Of a DNA stretch of 64,000 nt, positions 51,459 through 61,453 are shown in pieces. The notes below the pieces were generated by a model. It had not been told where the DNA came from and searched no databases. It saw only the letters and a program-made list of their open reading frames with translations. The position numbers and the translations under genes were made by a program. The stretch comes from Rhizomicrobium sp. (GTDB lineage: Bacteria; Pseudomonadota; Alphaproteobacteria; Micropepsales; Micropepsaceae). The stretch is from the NCBI GenBank assembly GCA_037200385.1, contig JBBCGL010000001.1, positions 3,115,418 through 3,179,417 of the forward strand, given 5' to 3'. Within the stretch, counting starts at the first letter, position 1; each line of letters begins with the position of its first letter.

Positions 51459-52904
51459 TCACAGTAGCTCCCTGTCCGGAATCTCCACCCGGAATGTCGT
51501 GCCGCCGTCGCCCGTCGCGACCAGCGTGATGTCGCCGCCATGGGCGCGGGCGAGGTCGCGGGCGATGGCGAGCCCCAGGCCGGAGCCGCCGGCGCGCGCG
51601 GCCGTCGCAAAGGGCTGGAACAGGCGGACCTGCAAGGCCTGGGGAATGCCCGGACCGTCATCGGCGATGTCGATCCGCACCCGCTGGCCGCGCCGTTCCG
51701 CCGCGAGGCAGATGCGGCCGGCGCAACCGCGCGCCACCAGCGCCTCGACCGCGTTGCGGATGAGATTGAGAACCAGGCGATAGAGCTGCTCCGCATCGGC
51801 ATCGACCTGCAGCGCCGCGCTTATCTCATTCTCGAGGCGTATCTCGATCGGCGCGATGCGCGCTTCGATCGCGGCATCGGCGGCCTCGGCCACCAGCGGG
51901 GCGAGGTCGATGAATTTGCGTTGCGGCGGCCGCTCGTCGGCGCGGCCATAGCGCAACGTGTTGGTGGCGAGCGACACCGCGCGGTCGATCGACGCGACGA
52001 GCCGCGGCGCGAGCTTCTTGACGATCGGGTCCTCGCTGTCGCTCAGGCGGTCCGAGGCGAGCCGGGCGTTGGAGAGGATGTTGCGCAGGTCGTGCTGGAT
52101 GCGCGCCACCGCCTGGCCGAGCGCCGCGAGACGGCTCTTCTGCTGCAGGAAGCCATAGAGGTCGCGCTGCATGGCGGCGAGCTCGCGCTCCGCGATGCCG
52201 ATCTCGTCCTGCCGGGCGCTTGCCTGGATGATGCGCGCCGGATCCTCCGGATTCGCGTGGAACGAGACCATCGCCTCCGTCACCCGCCGCATCGGCCGCA
52301 CCAGGACGAGGTAGAGGCTGGCGAAAACGAGCAGGCCGGTGATCAGCGAGACGATGAAGCCGGTCACCATCACCCGGTCGGCATAGGAGACCAGGGCGGC
52401 GCGGATCGACGTCTCCTTGAGGATGATCCCAATGCTGTCGGCGCCCCGGACCCGGGTCGGCGCGATGACGTGCAGGATCCGGTCGCCGCCACTCCACAGG
52501 CAGTCCAGCGCGCTCAGCATGTCGGCGCCGGCCGCGGCTCTCGTCAGGTCGATGGTGGCGTCGATCCAGGACGCCTCACCCTCGACCTGGAAGAATTCGC
52601 GCTTGTCCGGGCTCTTGAGCAGGACCGACATGGCGCCGGCGCGCTTGAGCAGGTGCTCCCGCACCGCGGCCGATATCTGTTCCCCGCCCGGCTCGGTCAG
52701 GGGCAGGACGGCGAGTTCGGCGGATTCGATATGGTTGTCCAGCAGCTCACGATGGTAGCGGCCCACCGACGGCACGAAGATCAGGACCTCCGCCACCATC
52801 ACATAGAGGATGGTCAGCAGCAGGAGGCGGCCGGAGAGGCTATGGGCGACAAGCCCATAGGCGGCGGCCAGTCGGGCACGGGGGCGGCCAGGCATGGGCG
52901 GCAT
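51459..52904 (-). CDS. Membrane sensor histidine kinase (orphan)
   Basis: The 481-residue protein has a membrane helix near residues 25-45, a periplasmic sensor region of about 130 residues, and a second helix near 180-205. A HAMP-like segment follows, then the dimerisation/phosphoacceptor helix RIQHDLRNILSNARLASDRL with the His. The ATPase domain holds the N box LVLNLIRNAVEAL, the G1 box IADDGPGIP and G2 GGSGLGLAIARDL. No response regulator gene is adjacent. The signal is unknown. The methyltransferase gene follows directly. Confidence 0.92.
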   Translation of the reverse strand: MPPMPGRPRARLAAAYGLVAHSLSGRLLLLTILYVMVAEVLIFVPSVGRYHRELLDNHIESAELAVLPLTEPGGEQISAAVREHLLKRAGAMSVLLKSPDKREFFQVEGEASWIDATIDLTRAAAGADMLSALDCLWSGGDRILHVIAPTRVRGADSIGIILKETSIRAALVSYADRVMVTGFIVSLITGLLVFASLYLVLVRPMRRVTEAMVSFHANPEDPARIIQASARQDEIGIAERELAAMQRDLYGFLQQKSRLAALGQAVARIQHDLRNILSNARLASDRLSDSEDPIVKKLAPRLVASIDRAVSLATNTLRYGRADERPPQRKFIDLAPLVAEAADAAIEARIAPIEIRLENEISAALQVDADAEQLYRLVLNLIRNAVEALVARGCAGRICLAAERRGQRVRIDIADDGPGIPQALQVRLFQPFATAARAGGSGLGLAIARDLARAHGGDITLVATGDGGTTFRVEIPDRELL

Positions 52905-52967
52905 AAAGCCCCAAGATAGAAGGAAATCCTAGTGCGGGCGCCGCCAGGGCCGTCCTGCCCGCCGCGG

Positions 52968-52997
52968 TTGACAGCCCACTAGCTAAGGCCATAGAAC
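52968..52997 (+). promoter_or_regulatory. Sigma-70-type promoter of rpmH
   Basis: TTGACA (52968-52973) is a perfect -35 box; TAGAAC (52992-52997), 18 bp further on, is a fair -10 box. It lies about 42 bp before the rpmH start, in the gap after the divergent kinase gene. Confidence 0.65.
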
Positions 52998-53038
52998 CCG
53001 CGCTCTTTTTGACGCCTTAGAAGCCTGCGGGAAATCCC

Positions 53039-53173
53039 ATGAAGCGCCCTTATCAGCCGAGCAAGATCGTCCGCAAGCGGCGCCATGGCTTCCGTGCCCG
53101 CATGGCCACCAAGGGCGGCCGCAAGATCCTGGCCCGCCGCCGGGCCCATGGCCGCGCCAAGCTGTCGGCCTGA
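53039..53173 (+). CDS. rpmH: 50S ribosomal protein L34
   Basis: The 44-residue product ([18 protein letters not shown] ... [12 protein letters not shown]) is a normal-length L34, an almost fully basic protein of the large ribosomal subunit. It is the first gene of the conserved rpmH-rnpA-yidD-yidC block. A good promoter lies just upstream. Confidence 0.98.
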   Translation: MKRPYQPSKIVRKRRHGFRARMATKGGRKILARRRAHGRAKLSA

Positions 53174-53217
53174 ACGCCGCCCGGCCCGCAGCGTCCCGGC
53201 CCCCTGAGGGGCGATCC

Positions 53218-53568
53218 ATGGACCGCCTCAAGAATCGCAGCGAATTCCTGCGCGCCCAGCGCGGCATCCGCCGGGTCACCCCCGGCCTGACCCTCGAAAT
53301 CTGTGCCAATCCGGGCGGCCAGGCCGTCCGGGTCGGCTTCACCGCCAGCCGCAAGGTCGGCAATGCCGTGCTGCGCAACCGCTGCAAGCGCCGCCTGCGG
53401 GCCGCCGCCGCGGCGGTGCTTCCCCTTTGCGGCCGGCCGGGCACCGACTATGTACTGGTGGCGCGGCAAGGCACCGCCACGCGGCCCTTCGAAAAGCTGA
53501 CGGCCGACCTTGGCGAAGCGTTGCGCGCGGCCCATCTGAAGCTGGGCCGGCCGGGAGATGCCCCTTGA
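53218..53568 (+). CDS. rnpA: Ribonuclease P protein component
   Basis: The 116-residue protein shows [14 protein letters not shown] at the N-terminus, [22 protein letters not shown] as the RNA-binding RNR motif, and [18 protein letters not shown]. It helps RNase P RNA cut the 5' leader from pre-tRNA. It follows rpmH by 44 nt, as in nearly all bacteria, and its stop overlaps the yidD start. Confidence 0.97.
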   Translation: MDRLKNRSEFLRAQRGIRRVTPGLTLEICANPGGQAVRVGFTASRKVGNAVLRNRCKRRLRAAAAAVLPLCGRPGTDYVLVARQGTATRPFEKLTADLGEALRAAHLKLGRPGDAP

Positions 53569-53825
53569 ACGGGACGACGAGGACACTGCGCGGCTGGGCC
53601 GCGGCGGCGCTGATCGCGCCGATCCGCGTCTATCGCACCGTGCTCTCGCCGCTGTTCCCGCCGGCCTGCCGCTTCCAGCCGACCTGCTCGCAATACGCCA
53701 TCGAGGCGATCCAGGTGCATGGGCCGCTGAAGGGCCTCGGTCTTGCGATCCGCCGGTTGGCGCGCTGCCATCCCATTTCCTGGCTCGGCGGTTCGTCGGG
53801 CTTCGATCCCGTACCGCCCCGATAG
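53565..53825 (+). CDS. yidD: YidD membrane protein insertion efficiency factor
   Basis: The 86-residue protein carries the YidD signature [22 protein letters not shown], then [16 protein letters not shown], with [17 protein letters not shown] at the end. It is a small membrane-associated protein that aids YidC. A TTG start at 53565, overlapping the rnpA stop as TTGA with GGGAG 7 nt upstream, fits the family length; the open frame further upstream is inside rnpA and does not match. Confidence 0.93.
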   Translation: MNGTTRTLRGWAAAALIAPIRVYRTVLSPLFPPACRFQPTCSQYAIEAIQVHGPLKGLGLAIRRLARCHPISWLGGSSGFDPVPPR

Positions 53826-53832
53826 GTCATCG

Positions 53833-55677
53833 ATGAACAACACCGGCAACAACCGCAATATCCTGATCGCCACGATCCTGTCCTTCGCGATCTTCGCCGG
53901 CTGGTATCTTTTCATCGGCGAGCCCGCCATGAAGGCCGAGCAGGCGCACCAAGCCGCCCTGGTGAAAGCGCAGAAGCAGCATCCCGCGGCGGCGCCGGCG
54001 GCGCCCGGCACCGTGCCTGCGGTCGCCGGCGGGGCGCCAGCGCATCTGAGCCGCAGCCAGGCGCTCGCCGAGGGCGGGGCGCGGGTGAGGATCGACACGC
54101 CGTCGGTCGACGGCTCGCTGCTGCTGAAAGGCGCGCGGTTCGACGACCTGCGGCTGAAGCACTATCGCGAGACCTCGGACCGCAAGAGTCCCGAGATCGT
54201 GCTGCTGGCGCCCAAGGGCGCCGCCTATCCCTATTTCGTCGATTTCGGCTGGAGCAACGCGGCAGGCGTGAACCAAGCGCTGCCGGACGACGCCACGGTG
54301 TGGACGCAGGTCGGCGGCACGACGCTGTCGCCGGGCAAGCCGGTGACGCTGCGCTGGGACAATGGGCATGGCCTGATCTTCACGCGGCAGATCGCGGTCG
54401 ACGATCAGTTCATGTTCACGGTCACCGACAGCGTGCAGAACAAGGGCGCAGCCGCCGCGACGCTCTATCCCTTCGCGCTGGTGGTGCGGATCGGCGCGCC
54501 GCAAAGCGCGCTCAGCGCCAGCTACATGACGACGCTGCACGAAGGCTTCGTCGGCTTGGCGTCGGATTCGGTGGTCGACCCCACCTACAGCAAGTTCAAG
54601 GACGAGGGGGCGCAGCCGATCGCCTTCTCGTCCACCGGCGGCTGGCTGGGCATCACGGACAAATACTGGATGGCGACGATCATCCCGCCCCAGGGCGAGG
54701 CCTATGACGGCAAGTTCAGCGCTTCCGACGCCGGCAGCACCAAGGCCTATCAGGGCGACTACCGGCTCGGCGCGCGCAACATCGCAGCGGGCGGCGGCAC
54801 GGCCAGCGTCACGCATCACCTGTTCGCCGGCGCCAAGGTGGTCGACACGCTGCGCCACTACGAGCACACGATGGGCATCACCGATTTCGTGATGGCGGTG
54901 GACTGGGGCTGGTTCCGGCCGATCACCCAGCCGCTGTTCTGGGTGCTGGACTATTTCTACAAGCTGTTCGGCAATTTCGGCCTCGCCATCCTGCTGCTCA
55001 CGGTCTGCGTGAAGCTGGTGACCTTCCCGATCGCCAACGCCTCGGCCAAGACCATGGCGAAGATGAAGAAGATCCAGCCCGAGCAGGAGAAGATCAAGGA
55101 GCGTTTCGCCGACGACCAGGTGAAGCAGCAGCAGGCGGTGATGGAGCTCTACAAGCGCGAGAAGGTGAACCCGATCTCGGGCTGCCTGCCGCAGCTTCTC
55201 GTCATCCCGGTGTTCTTCTCGCTCTACAAGGTGATGTACGTCACCATCGAGATGCGCCAGGCGCCGTTCTGGGGCTGGATCCACGACCTGTCGGCGCCCG
55301 ATCCGACCTCGATCCTCAATCTGTTCGGGCTCCTGCCCTATCACGTGCCGGCGTTCATCCCGGTCTTCCTGTCGATCGGCATCTGGCCGATCTTCATGGG
55401 CATGACGCAATGGGTGCAGACCAAGCTGAACCCGGCGCCGGCCGATCCGATCCAGGCGCGCATGTTCGGGCTGATGCCGATCATGTTCACCTTCATGTTC
55501 GCGACCTTCCCCGCCGGGCTGGTGATCTACTACACCTGGAACAACATCCTGGGCATCGCGCAGCAATGGTTCATCATGAGCCGCAACGGCGTCGAGGTGC
55601 ATCTGTTCAAGAACCTGCGGCTGGAGAGCGTGACGAAATATCTGAGGGCGCCCGCCAAGGCGCCCGAGGAAACGTGA
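53833..55677 (+). CDS. yidC: YidC membrane protein insertase
   Basis: The 614-residue protein has an N-terminal anchor (NILIATILSFAIFAGWYLF), a low-complexity Ala/Pro linker, a large periplasmic beta domain (about 90-365) and the five-helix insertase core starting GWFRPITQPLFWVLDYFYKL. The cytoplasmic hairpin (KTMAKMKKIQPEQEKIKERF) and GCLPQLLVIPVFFSLYKV are typical. It inserts proteins into the inner membrane alone or with SecYEG. The ATG at 53833 lies 8 nt after yidD; the stop overlaps the engB start (GTGA). Confidence 0.97.
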   Translation: MNNTGNNRNILIATILSFAIFAGWYLFIGEPAMKAEQAHQAALVKAQKQHPAAAPAAPGTVPAVAGGAPAHLSRSQALAEGGARVRIDTPSVDGSLLLKGARFDDLRLKHYRETSDRKSPEIVLLAPKGAAYPYFVDFGWSNAAGVNQALPDDATVWTQVGGTTLSPGKPVTLRWDNGHGLIFTRQIAVDDQFMFTVTDSVQNKGAAAATLYPFALVVRIGAPQSALSASYMTTLHEGFVGLASDSVVDPTYSKFKDEGAQPIAFSSTGGWLGITDKYWMATIIPPQGEAYDGKFSASDAGSTKAYQGDYRLGARNIAAGGGTASVTHHLFAGAKVVDTLRHYEHTMGITDFVMAVDWGWFRPITQPLFWVLDYFYKLFGNFGLAILLLTVCVKLVTFPIANASAKTMAKMKKIQPEQEKIKERFADDQVKQQQAVMELYKREKVNPISGCLPQLLVIPVFFSLYKVMYVTIEMRQAPFWGWIHDLSAPDPTSILNLFGLLPYHVPAFIPVFLSIGIWPIFMGMTQWVQTKLNPAPADPIQARMFGLMPIMFTFMFATFPAGLVIYYTWNNILGIAQQWFIMSRNGVEVHLFKNLRLESVTKYLRAPAKAPEET

Positions 55678-56318
55678 CCTCCGACGAAGCCGAAGCCACC
55701 GCCCGGCTCGCCGCCGCCCGCAAGCTGTTCGCCGGCGCCTGCGATTTCGTGTGGGGAACCGGCGACATCAACAGCCTGCCGCCGCAGGGCCTGCCGGAGA
55801 TCGCCTTCGTCGGACGCTCCAATGCCGGCAAGTCGAGCCTGATCAACGCGCTCACCAACCGCAAGACGCTGGCGCGGGTGAGCCACACGCCGGGCCGCAC
55901 GCGCGAGATCAATTTCTTCAAGCTCGGCGACGCGCTGATGCTGGCGGACCTGCCCGGCTATGGTTACGCCAAGGCCTCCAAGACGATGACGGCGGAATGG
56001 CAGAAGCTGATCTTCGCCTATCTGCGCGGCCGGGCGAGCCTGCGCCGCGTCGCGCTGCTGATCGACGCCAGGCGCGGCGTGCTGGACCTGGACGAGCAGG
56101 TCATGACGCTGCTGGACGAGGCGGCGGTGTCCTATGCGCTGGTGCTGACCAAGATCGACAAGCTCAAGCCCGAGGAGGCGGAAGACGCGGCGCGGGCGGC
56201 CGATGCCGCGGCGCGCAAGCACACCGCCGCGTTCCCGGAGGTCTATGCGACGTCGGCGTTCCGCGGCCTGGGCCTCGATCCGGTGAAGTTGCAACTTGCG
56301 GCGTTGGCCGAGGCTTGA
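55674..56318 (+). CDS. engB: EngB/YihA/YsxC ribosome biogenesis GTPase
   Basis: The 214-residue GTPase has all G motifs: G1 GRSNAGKSSLINAL, G2 region TPGRTREINFF, G3 DLPGYGYA, G4 LTKIDKL and G5 TSAF. It works in late assembly of the 50S subunit. The GTG start at 55674 overlaps the yidC stop and has GAGGAA just upstream. It belongs to the yidC-engB-argB run. Confidence 0.96.
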   Translation: MTSDEAEATARLAAARKLFAGACDFVWGTGDINSLPPQGLPEIAFVGRSNAGKSSLINALTNRKTLARVSHTPGRTREINFFKLGDALMLADLPGYGYAKASKTMTAEWQKLIFAYLRGRASLRRVALLIDARRGVLDLDEQVMTLLDEAAVSYALVLTKIDKLKPEEAEDAARAADAAARKHTAAFPEVYATSAFRGLGLDPVKLQLAALAEA

Positions 56319-56359
56319 GGCATGGGCTATAAGGCCCTCGCTTTCGCTGGACAGGGTTT

Positions 56360-57259
56360 ATGGCGCTTACGGACGAGTTCGGGCAGGACCGCAATCTGCG
56401 CGTGATGGCGCGCTGGCGCTCGACCGCGCGGGTCCTGGTCGAAGCCCTGCCCTACATCCTGAAATACGACCAGAAGACCATCGTGGTGAAGTTCGGCGGC
56501 AATGCGATGGCCGGCGGCGGCACCGCGGCGGATTTCGCCCAGGACATCGTGCTGATGAAGCAGACCGGCATCGATCCCGTCGTGGTGCATGGCGGCGGCC
56601 CGCAGATCGGCGCCATGCTGGCCAAGCTGCAGATCCCCTCCACCTTCGTCGACGGCCTCAGGGTCACCGACCAGGCGGCGATCGACGTCGTCGAGATGGT
56701 GCTGACCGGTTCGATCAACAAGCAGATCGTCTCGAGCATCAACGCCGCGGGCGGCCGCGCCGTCGGGCTGTCGGGCAAGGATTCGACGCTGGTGCTGGCG
56801 CGCAAGCTGATGAAGAACGGCGTCGATCTCGGCTTCGTCGGCGAGCCGGAGAAGGTCAATCCCGACGTGCTGCACACCGTGATGCGCTCGGAGATCATCC
56901 CGGTGATCGCGCCGATCGGCGCCGGCGCGAACGGCGAAACCTACAACATCAATGCCGACACGGTGGCGGGCGCGGTCGCCGGCGCGATGAAGGCGGAGCG
57001 CCTGATCCTGCTCACCGACGTCGAGGGCGTGCTCGACGGCGAGAAGAAGCTGATTCCGCGTCTCACCGTCGCCGAGGCGCGCGCCCTGATCCAATCGGGC
57101 ACCATCAAGGGCGGCATGATCCCCAAGATCGAGACCGCGATCGACGCGGTGGAAGGCGGCGTCAGCGCCGCCGTCATCCTGGACGGCCGCATCCCGCACG
57201 TCCTTCTGCTCGAGCTCTTCACCGAGCATGGCGCCGGCACGCTGATCACCGCCGAATGA
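56360..57259 (+). CDS. argB: Acetylglutamate kinase
   Basis: The 299-residue protein shows the amino-acid kinase fold: [67 protein letters not shown] and [12 protein letters not shown]. It phosphorylates N-acetylglutamate in arginine synthesis. The N-terminal helix of about 25 residues before the core is the type seen in arginine-inhibited hexameric forms, so feedback control is likely. It overlaps the next gene by 4 nt. Confidence 0.97.
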   Translation: MALTDEFGQDRNLRVMARWRSTARVLVEALPYILKYDQKTIVVKFGGNAMAGGGTAADFAQDIVLMKQTGIDPVVVHGGGPQIGAMLAKLQIPSTFVDGLRVTDQAAIDVVEMVLTGSINKQIVSSINAAGGRAVGLSGKDSTLVLARKLMKNGVDLGFVGEPEKVNPDVLHTVMRSEIIPVIAPIGAGANGETYNINADTVAGAVAGAMKAERLILLTDVEGVLDGEKKLIPRLTVAEARALIQSGTIKGGMIPKIETAIDAVEGGVSAAVILDGRIPHVLLLELFTEHGAGTLITAE

Positions 57260-58278
57260 GGCTTTTCTCGCGTCTCCTTGCGGTCGTGACGCTGGCGCTC
57301 GGTTGCGCGACGCTCGCGAGTCCGGCACAGGCCGCGATGAATCTGTGCAATCGCACCTCCTATGTCCTCTACGCGGCGACCGGGGCGGCGACCGGCGGCG
57401 GGGTCAACGCGCAGGGCTGGACGCGGGTCGCGCCGGGCGCCTGCCGGGTCGTGGTGGCGGGAGACCTCGCCGCCGCGTCCTATTATCTCTACGCCCGCTC
57501 CTCGCAGGCGCATTCCGGGCCGACGCGCGCCTGGGGCGGCGACGTGCAGATTTGCGTCAAGGATACGAATTTCACCAATCGCGACGCGGCGAACGCGCCG
57601 GTTTGCCAGTCCGACGATTTCTTCCAGCTGCCCTTCGCAACGGTGGACACCCATCACCTGAAATCCTGGACCGCGACGTTCAGCGAGTCGCCGGCGCTGG
57701 CGACCTTGCCGCAGGCGCAGATGGCGGGATTGAAGCGGCTGCTGCGCGACGCGGGCTACCGGATCGGCGCGCTGGACGCCAGGCCGGACAAGGCGGCCGA
57801 CGGGGCCCTGGCGGATTTCCGCAAGAAGTTGCGCATGGCGCCGGCCGCGAGCGTAGGCGACGTGTTCGACGCGCTGGAGACCGAGGCCCTGAAGACCGCG
57901 ACACCGGCCGGCTATGCGATCTGCAACGACACGGCCAAGTCCGTCGCGGCCGCGCTGGGCCAGCGCGCGCGCAACGACTGGATCAGCCATGGCTGGTGGA
58001 AGATCGCCGCGGGAAGCTGCGCCAAGGTGATGGACGATTTGCGCGGCGTGGATTCGGTGTTCCTGTTCGTGACGCGGATCAACGGGCCGGCGCTGGTGAC
58101 GGGGCCGGCGAAGTTCTGCACCGCCGATATCGAGTTCGACATCCAGAGCCGCACGCGCTGCAAGGAGCGCGGGCTGGCGGACACAGGGTTCCTCGAGACG
58201 CGGGTGAACGGGCTGAACGGCTATGCGGCGCATGTCGGGGAGAACGGGCTGGTGCGGCCGGGGCCGAAGCGGCGGTAG
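57256..58278 (+). CDS. Secreted protein with two DUF1036 domains
   Basis: The 340-residue protein has a signal peptide ([20 protein letters not shown]). Two related DUF1036-like domains follow, near 27-145 ([15 protein letters not shown] ... QICVKDTNF) and 222-325 ([15 protein letters not shown] ... FCTADIEF). Between them lies a peptidoglycan-binding-like helical segment ([20 protein letters not shown]). The function is unknown; DUF1036 proteins are small secreted proteins common in alphaproteobacteria. Its start overlaps the argB stop (ATGA). Confidence 0.85.
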   Translation: MRLFSRLLAVVTLALGCATLASPAQAAMNLCNRTSYVLYAATGAATGGGVNAQGWTRVAPGACRVVVAGDLAAASYYLYARSSQAHSGPTRAWGGDVQICVKDTNFTNRDAANAPVCQSDDFFQLPFATVDTHHLKSWTATFSESPALATLPQAQMAGLKRLLRDAGYRIGALDARPDKAADGALADFRKKLRMAPAASVGDVFDALETEALKTATPAGYAICNDTAKSVAAALGQRARNDWISHGWWKIAAGSCAKVMDDLRGVDSVFLFVTRINGPALVTGPAKFCTADIEFDIQSRTRCKERGLADTGFLETRVNGLNGYAAHVGENGLVRPGPKRR

Positions 58279-58318
58279 GTTCTTCCCGCTTAATTTCAGA
58301 GCTGTCTTGGTTTGGAAT

Positions 58319-58520
58319 GAAATCTCCCGTCATCGCCCGCTTCATGCGGGCGACCCATGATCTCGATGTTGCACGGCGAGGCGCGAAGCCGCGGAGAAAA
58401 TGAACTCCGCGTTCTCCGCGACTGCGCGTGAACCCCTTTTTGGATGAAGTGCGCTCAACTTGATGGTTGGGTGTTCGTGGGTGGCCGGGACGAGCCCGGC
58501 CATGACGATGTTTTTGGTGT
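58319..58520 (+). repeat. Dispersed palindromic repeat region, copy B
   Basis: The gap between the DUF1036 and DUF2336 genes is filled by three inverted repeats: CGCCCGC/GCGGGCG (58335-58353), CGCGGAGAA/TTCTCCGCG (58390-58420) and GGCCGGG/CCCGGCC (58483-58501). The last is followed by ATGACGATGTTTTT. The part 58468-58517 is a close copy of 21720-21768. The TTTTT run makes the last hairpin a possible terminator for the plus strand. Confidence 0.7.
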
Positions 58521-58548
58521 TGGTGCTCCACGCGAAGCACCGAACGCT

Positions 58549-59799
58549 TCACACCTTCACGCCGAAATATTCCAAATGCCAGCGCATCTCGTCTTCCGTC
58601 ATCGGGAAATGCACGCCGGCGCGGGCGGGGAGGAGCTCGCCGGCACCGAGCTTCATCACGAAGCTCTGGATCTTGAAGGCGACGCGCATGCTGAGCCCGG
58701 CATGCCAGACCAGCGCGGTCACCGGCTTGGCCGACCGCGAGGCGACGATCTTGCGCGCCGTGGCCTCGGGCACCCGGGCGAGCGTCGCGAGGGCCAGTGT
58801 GACCGTCTCGCGCTGGCCCGCATTGGCGGCAGCCTCGACGAAGGCGTCGTCGAGCCGGCCGGCGGCCCTGGCCGCGGCGACGTCGCGATGCGCGGCGTCG
58901 GCTTGCCCGTCTTCCGGCTTGCGGTCTTCCTGCAGGCGGATCCGCAATGCCTTGTTGAGTTGCTGCCCGATCTCGTCGTCGAGACCGTAGCGCGCGGAGA
59001 GCTGCTCGATCAGGCTGGAACCGACGAAGGACGCGATGCGCCGGATCGCGCGCCGGGACAGGTCGCTGCGCAGGACGAGCGGCATCTGCCAGTCCTGGAT
59101 CCGCTCGGCCTGTGCCGCGATGTCGTCCAGGGTCTTCTCGCGGATCGCGGCATCCGGATTGGCGAGAAGGGCGGCGATCGCCGGGATGTCGAGCGAGCCG
59201 ACGATCGCCTGGGAGACGTCGACCGTCAACGGCTTGCGCCGCGCGATGGCGCACAACACCTCTTCGGCGCGCGCGGTGGCGATGATCTCCATCAGATCGG
59301 CATCCGACAGCAGCGGCGAGTATTCCAGGATCGGCGCGGCGACGAGTTCGCTCAGATCGCGCGCCAGGGTCAGCACGATCATCCTGGGGACGCAGTCGAG
59401 TTCCTTGATCTCTTCCGCGAGGATCGCACGGACCCGGACCACCTGGTCGCGCGCCAGGCGCTCCAGCGTCTCGACGGTGAGTGCATGGACATGGGCGTTC
59501 TCGGCCGGCGAGAGGCTCGGCATCAGCCGCGCGATCTTCCGCGCGAGCTCGGCGCGGACGTCTTCGTCCTCGTCGTCCGCGAGGTGGCGGTTGGCGCGGG
59601 CCGGCGCGGCACTGTTCGCGGCCACCGCACGGCGCGTGGCGGGCGCGCCGTTCGCCGCCAGGTATTCCAGCACGTCGCGGCCCGCATCGGTGCGGCCGGC
59701 CAGCTCGCCATGCGCCGCCTGGCTGCGCGCCTCCAGCAACGCCAAGGCGCTGTCGCGCGTCATGCCGGGCCTTTGCGGCCTGCGCATGTCCTGTCCCAT
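58549..59799 (-). CDS. DUF2336 domain-containing protein
   Basis: From the ATG at 59799 (AGGGAAGGA upstream) the product has 416 residues. It is made of HEAT-like helical repeats, e.g. VLEYLAANGAPATRRAV, DEDVRAELARKIARLMP and FVGSSLIEQLSARYGLDDE, as in the DUF2336 family of alphaproteobacteria. No enzymatic motif is seen; a scaffold or regulatory role is likely but unknown. The frame is open to 59934, but that part overlaps the divergent HAD gene and lacks a ribosome-binding site. Confidence 0.85.
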   Translation of the reverse strand: MGQDMRRPQRPGMTRDSALALLEARSQAAHGELAGRTDAGRDVLEYLAANGAPATRRAVAANSAAPARANRHLADDEDEDVRAELARKIARLMPSLSPAENAHVHALTVETLERLARDQVVRVRAILAEEIKELDCVPRMIVLTLARDLSELVAAPILEYSPLLSDADLMEIIATARAEEVLCAIARRKPLTVDVSQAIVGSLDIPAIAALLANPDAAIREKTLDDIAAQAERIQDWQMPLVLRSDLSRRAIRRIASFVGSSLIEQLSARYGLDDEIGQQLNKALRIRLQEDRKPEDGQADAAHRDVAAARAAGRLDDAFVEAAANAGQRETVTLALATLARVPEATARKIVASRSAKPVTALVWHAGLSMRVAFKIQSFVMKLGAGELLPARAGVHFPMTEDEMRWHLEYFGVKV

Positions 59800-59918
59800 C
59801 GGGCGGTCCTTCCCTGGCGCCAGTGTGGGCGCCGGCGGTTTATCGCGCCTTAAGAGATGTGGTTGAGAAAGCTTTACGCGCTTGCCTGGAGCGGGCGCTT
59901 CGCCCATGGTCCGCGGCC

Positions 59919-60623
59919 ATGAGCGAAGCGGCACAGACCCCGAAACTGCGTGGTGGCGGGCCCGATTTCGCCGGCATCGACGCGTGGGTCTTCGACCTCG
60001 ACCACACGCTCTACACCTTCGACGCGGCGGGCCAGGCGGCGATGGAGGAGCGCATCTGCCGCTATGTCCAGCGCCATTTCGGCCTGCCCCGCGACGAGGC
60101 CTGGGCGATCCAGAAGCGCTACCTGAAGGATTACGGCAGCACGCTGGCCGGCCTCGTGATGCATGAGCGGATCGATCCCGACGCCTATCACGACGCGGTC
60201 AACGACCTGGAGGTCCTGGACCTCAAGCCCGACGCCGCCTTGCGCGAAGGCCTGGCACGGCTGCCGGGACGGCGCTTCGTCTTCACCAACAATTGCGGCC
60301 GCTATGCCCGCGCCGTGCTGGAGCGGTTGGGGATGGACGACCTGTTCGCCGGCATCGTCGACGCCAAGGCGATGGATTTCGTGCCCAAGCCGCAGCCGGG
60401 CGCCTATGCGGCGCTGTTCAAACTGGGGGCGTTCGCGCCGGCCGGGGCTGCGCTGTTCGACGACAGCCCGCGCAACCTGGTGCCGGCACGAGCGCTGGGG
60501 ATGCGGACGGTGTGGTTCAACAACGGGCTCGGCCAGGCGCATTGGCGCATTGAAAATCCCGAGCTTCACATCGACCACCAGACCGATAATCTCGCCGCCT
60601 TTCTGAACACGATCAGGATTTGA
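59919..60623 (+). CDS. HAD-IA pyrimidine 5'-nucleotidase-like phosphatase
   Basis: The 234-residue protein has the HAD nucleophile motif [13 protein letters not shown] near residue 24, a helical cap, motif [13 protein letters not shown], the lysine in [12 protein letters not shown] and motif [23 protein letters not shown]-like signatures mark the pyrimidine 5'-nucleotidase (SDT1/YjjG-like) group. It would remove phosphate from a nucleotide or similar substrate. It is 4 nt before dapD, so it is probably in the same transcript. Confidence 0.9.
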   Translation: MSEAAQTPKLRGGGPDFAGIDAWVFDLDHTLYTFDAAGQAAMEERICRYVQRHFGLPRDEAWAIQKRYLKDYGSTLAGLVMHERIDPDAYHDAVNDLEVLDLKPDAALREGLARLPGRRFVFTNNCGRYARAVLERLGMDDLFAGIVDAKAMDFVPKPQPGAYAALFKLGAFAPAGAALFDDSPRNLVPARALGMRTVWFNNGLGQAHWRIENPELHIDHQTDNLAAFLNTIRI

Positions 60624-60627
60624 ACCC

Positions 60628-61452
60628 ATGAGTGACGATCTGGCCCGCACCATCGACGAGGCCTGGGAGGCCCGCGACGGACTGAACATCGGCACCAAGG
60701 GCGCGGTGCGCGAGGCGGTGGAGACGGTGCTGGCCGATCTCGATGCCGGCACGCGGCGCGTGGCCGAGAAGGTGGGCGGCGAATGGGCCGTGCATCAATG
60801 GCTGAAGAAAGCGGTGTTGCTGTCCTTCCGGCTGAATGCGATGACGCTGATCGACGGCGCGCCGGGCGACGCGCGCTGGTGGGACAAGGTGGATTCGAAG
60901 TTCGAGGGCTGGGACGCAGGCCGCTTCCAGGCGGCGGGCTTCCGCGCCGTGCCGGGCGCCATCGTGCGCCGCTCCGCCTTCATCGCGAAGAACGTGATCC
61001 TGATGCCGAGCTTCGTGAATGTCGGGGCCTATGTCGGCGAGGGCACGATGATCGACACCTGGGCGACGGTCGGGTCCTGCGCGCAGGTCGGATCGCATTG
61101 CCATATCTCGGGCGGCGCTGGGCTGGGCGGCGTGCTGGAGCCTTTGCAGGCGGCGCCGACCATCATCGAGGACAATTGCTTCATCGGGGCACGCTCCGAA
61201 GTGGCCGAGGGCGTGATCGTGGGCGAGGGCTCGGTGCTCGCGATGGGCACATTCCTGACCGCGACGACCAAGATCGTCGACCGCCATTCGGGCGAGATCG
61301 TCACCGGGCGCGTGCCGCCCTACTCCGTCGTGGTGCCGGGATCGCTGGGCGGCGGGCCGGGCAAGCCGGCGCTCTATTGCGGCGTGATCATCAAGACGGT
61401 GGACGCGCGCACACGGTCCAAGACCTCGATCAACGAACTTCTGAGAGACTGA
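60628..61452 (+). CDS. dapD: 2,3,4,5-tetrahydropyridine-2,6-dicarboxylate N-succinyltransferase
   Basis: The 274-residue protein has the DapD N-terminal domain ([18 protein letters not shown]) and the left-handed beta-helix with hexapeptide repeats ([33 protein letters not shown]). It transfers succinyl from succinyl-CoA in the lysine/diaminopimelate pathway. It is followed 1 nt later by dapE, the enzyme that removes the same succinyl group. Confidence 0.97.
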   Translation: MSDDLARTIDEAWEARDGLNIGTKGAVREAVETVLADLDAGTRRVAEKVGGEWAVHQWLKKAVLLSFRLNAMTLIDGAPGDARWWDKVDSKFEGWDAGRFQAAGFRAVPGAIVRRSAFIAKNVILMPSFVNVGAYVGEGTMIDTWATVGSCAQVGSHCHISGGAGLGGVLEPLQAAPTIIEDNCFIGARSEVAEGVIVGEGSVLAMGTFLTATTKIVDRHSGEIVTGRVPPYSVVVPGSLGGGPGKPALYCGVIIKTVDARTRSKTSINELLRD

Positions 61453-61453
61453 G

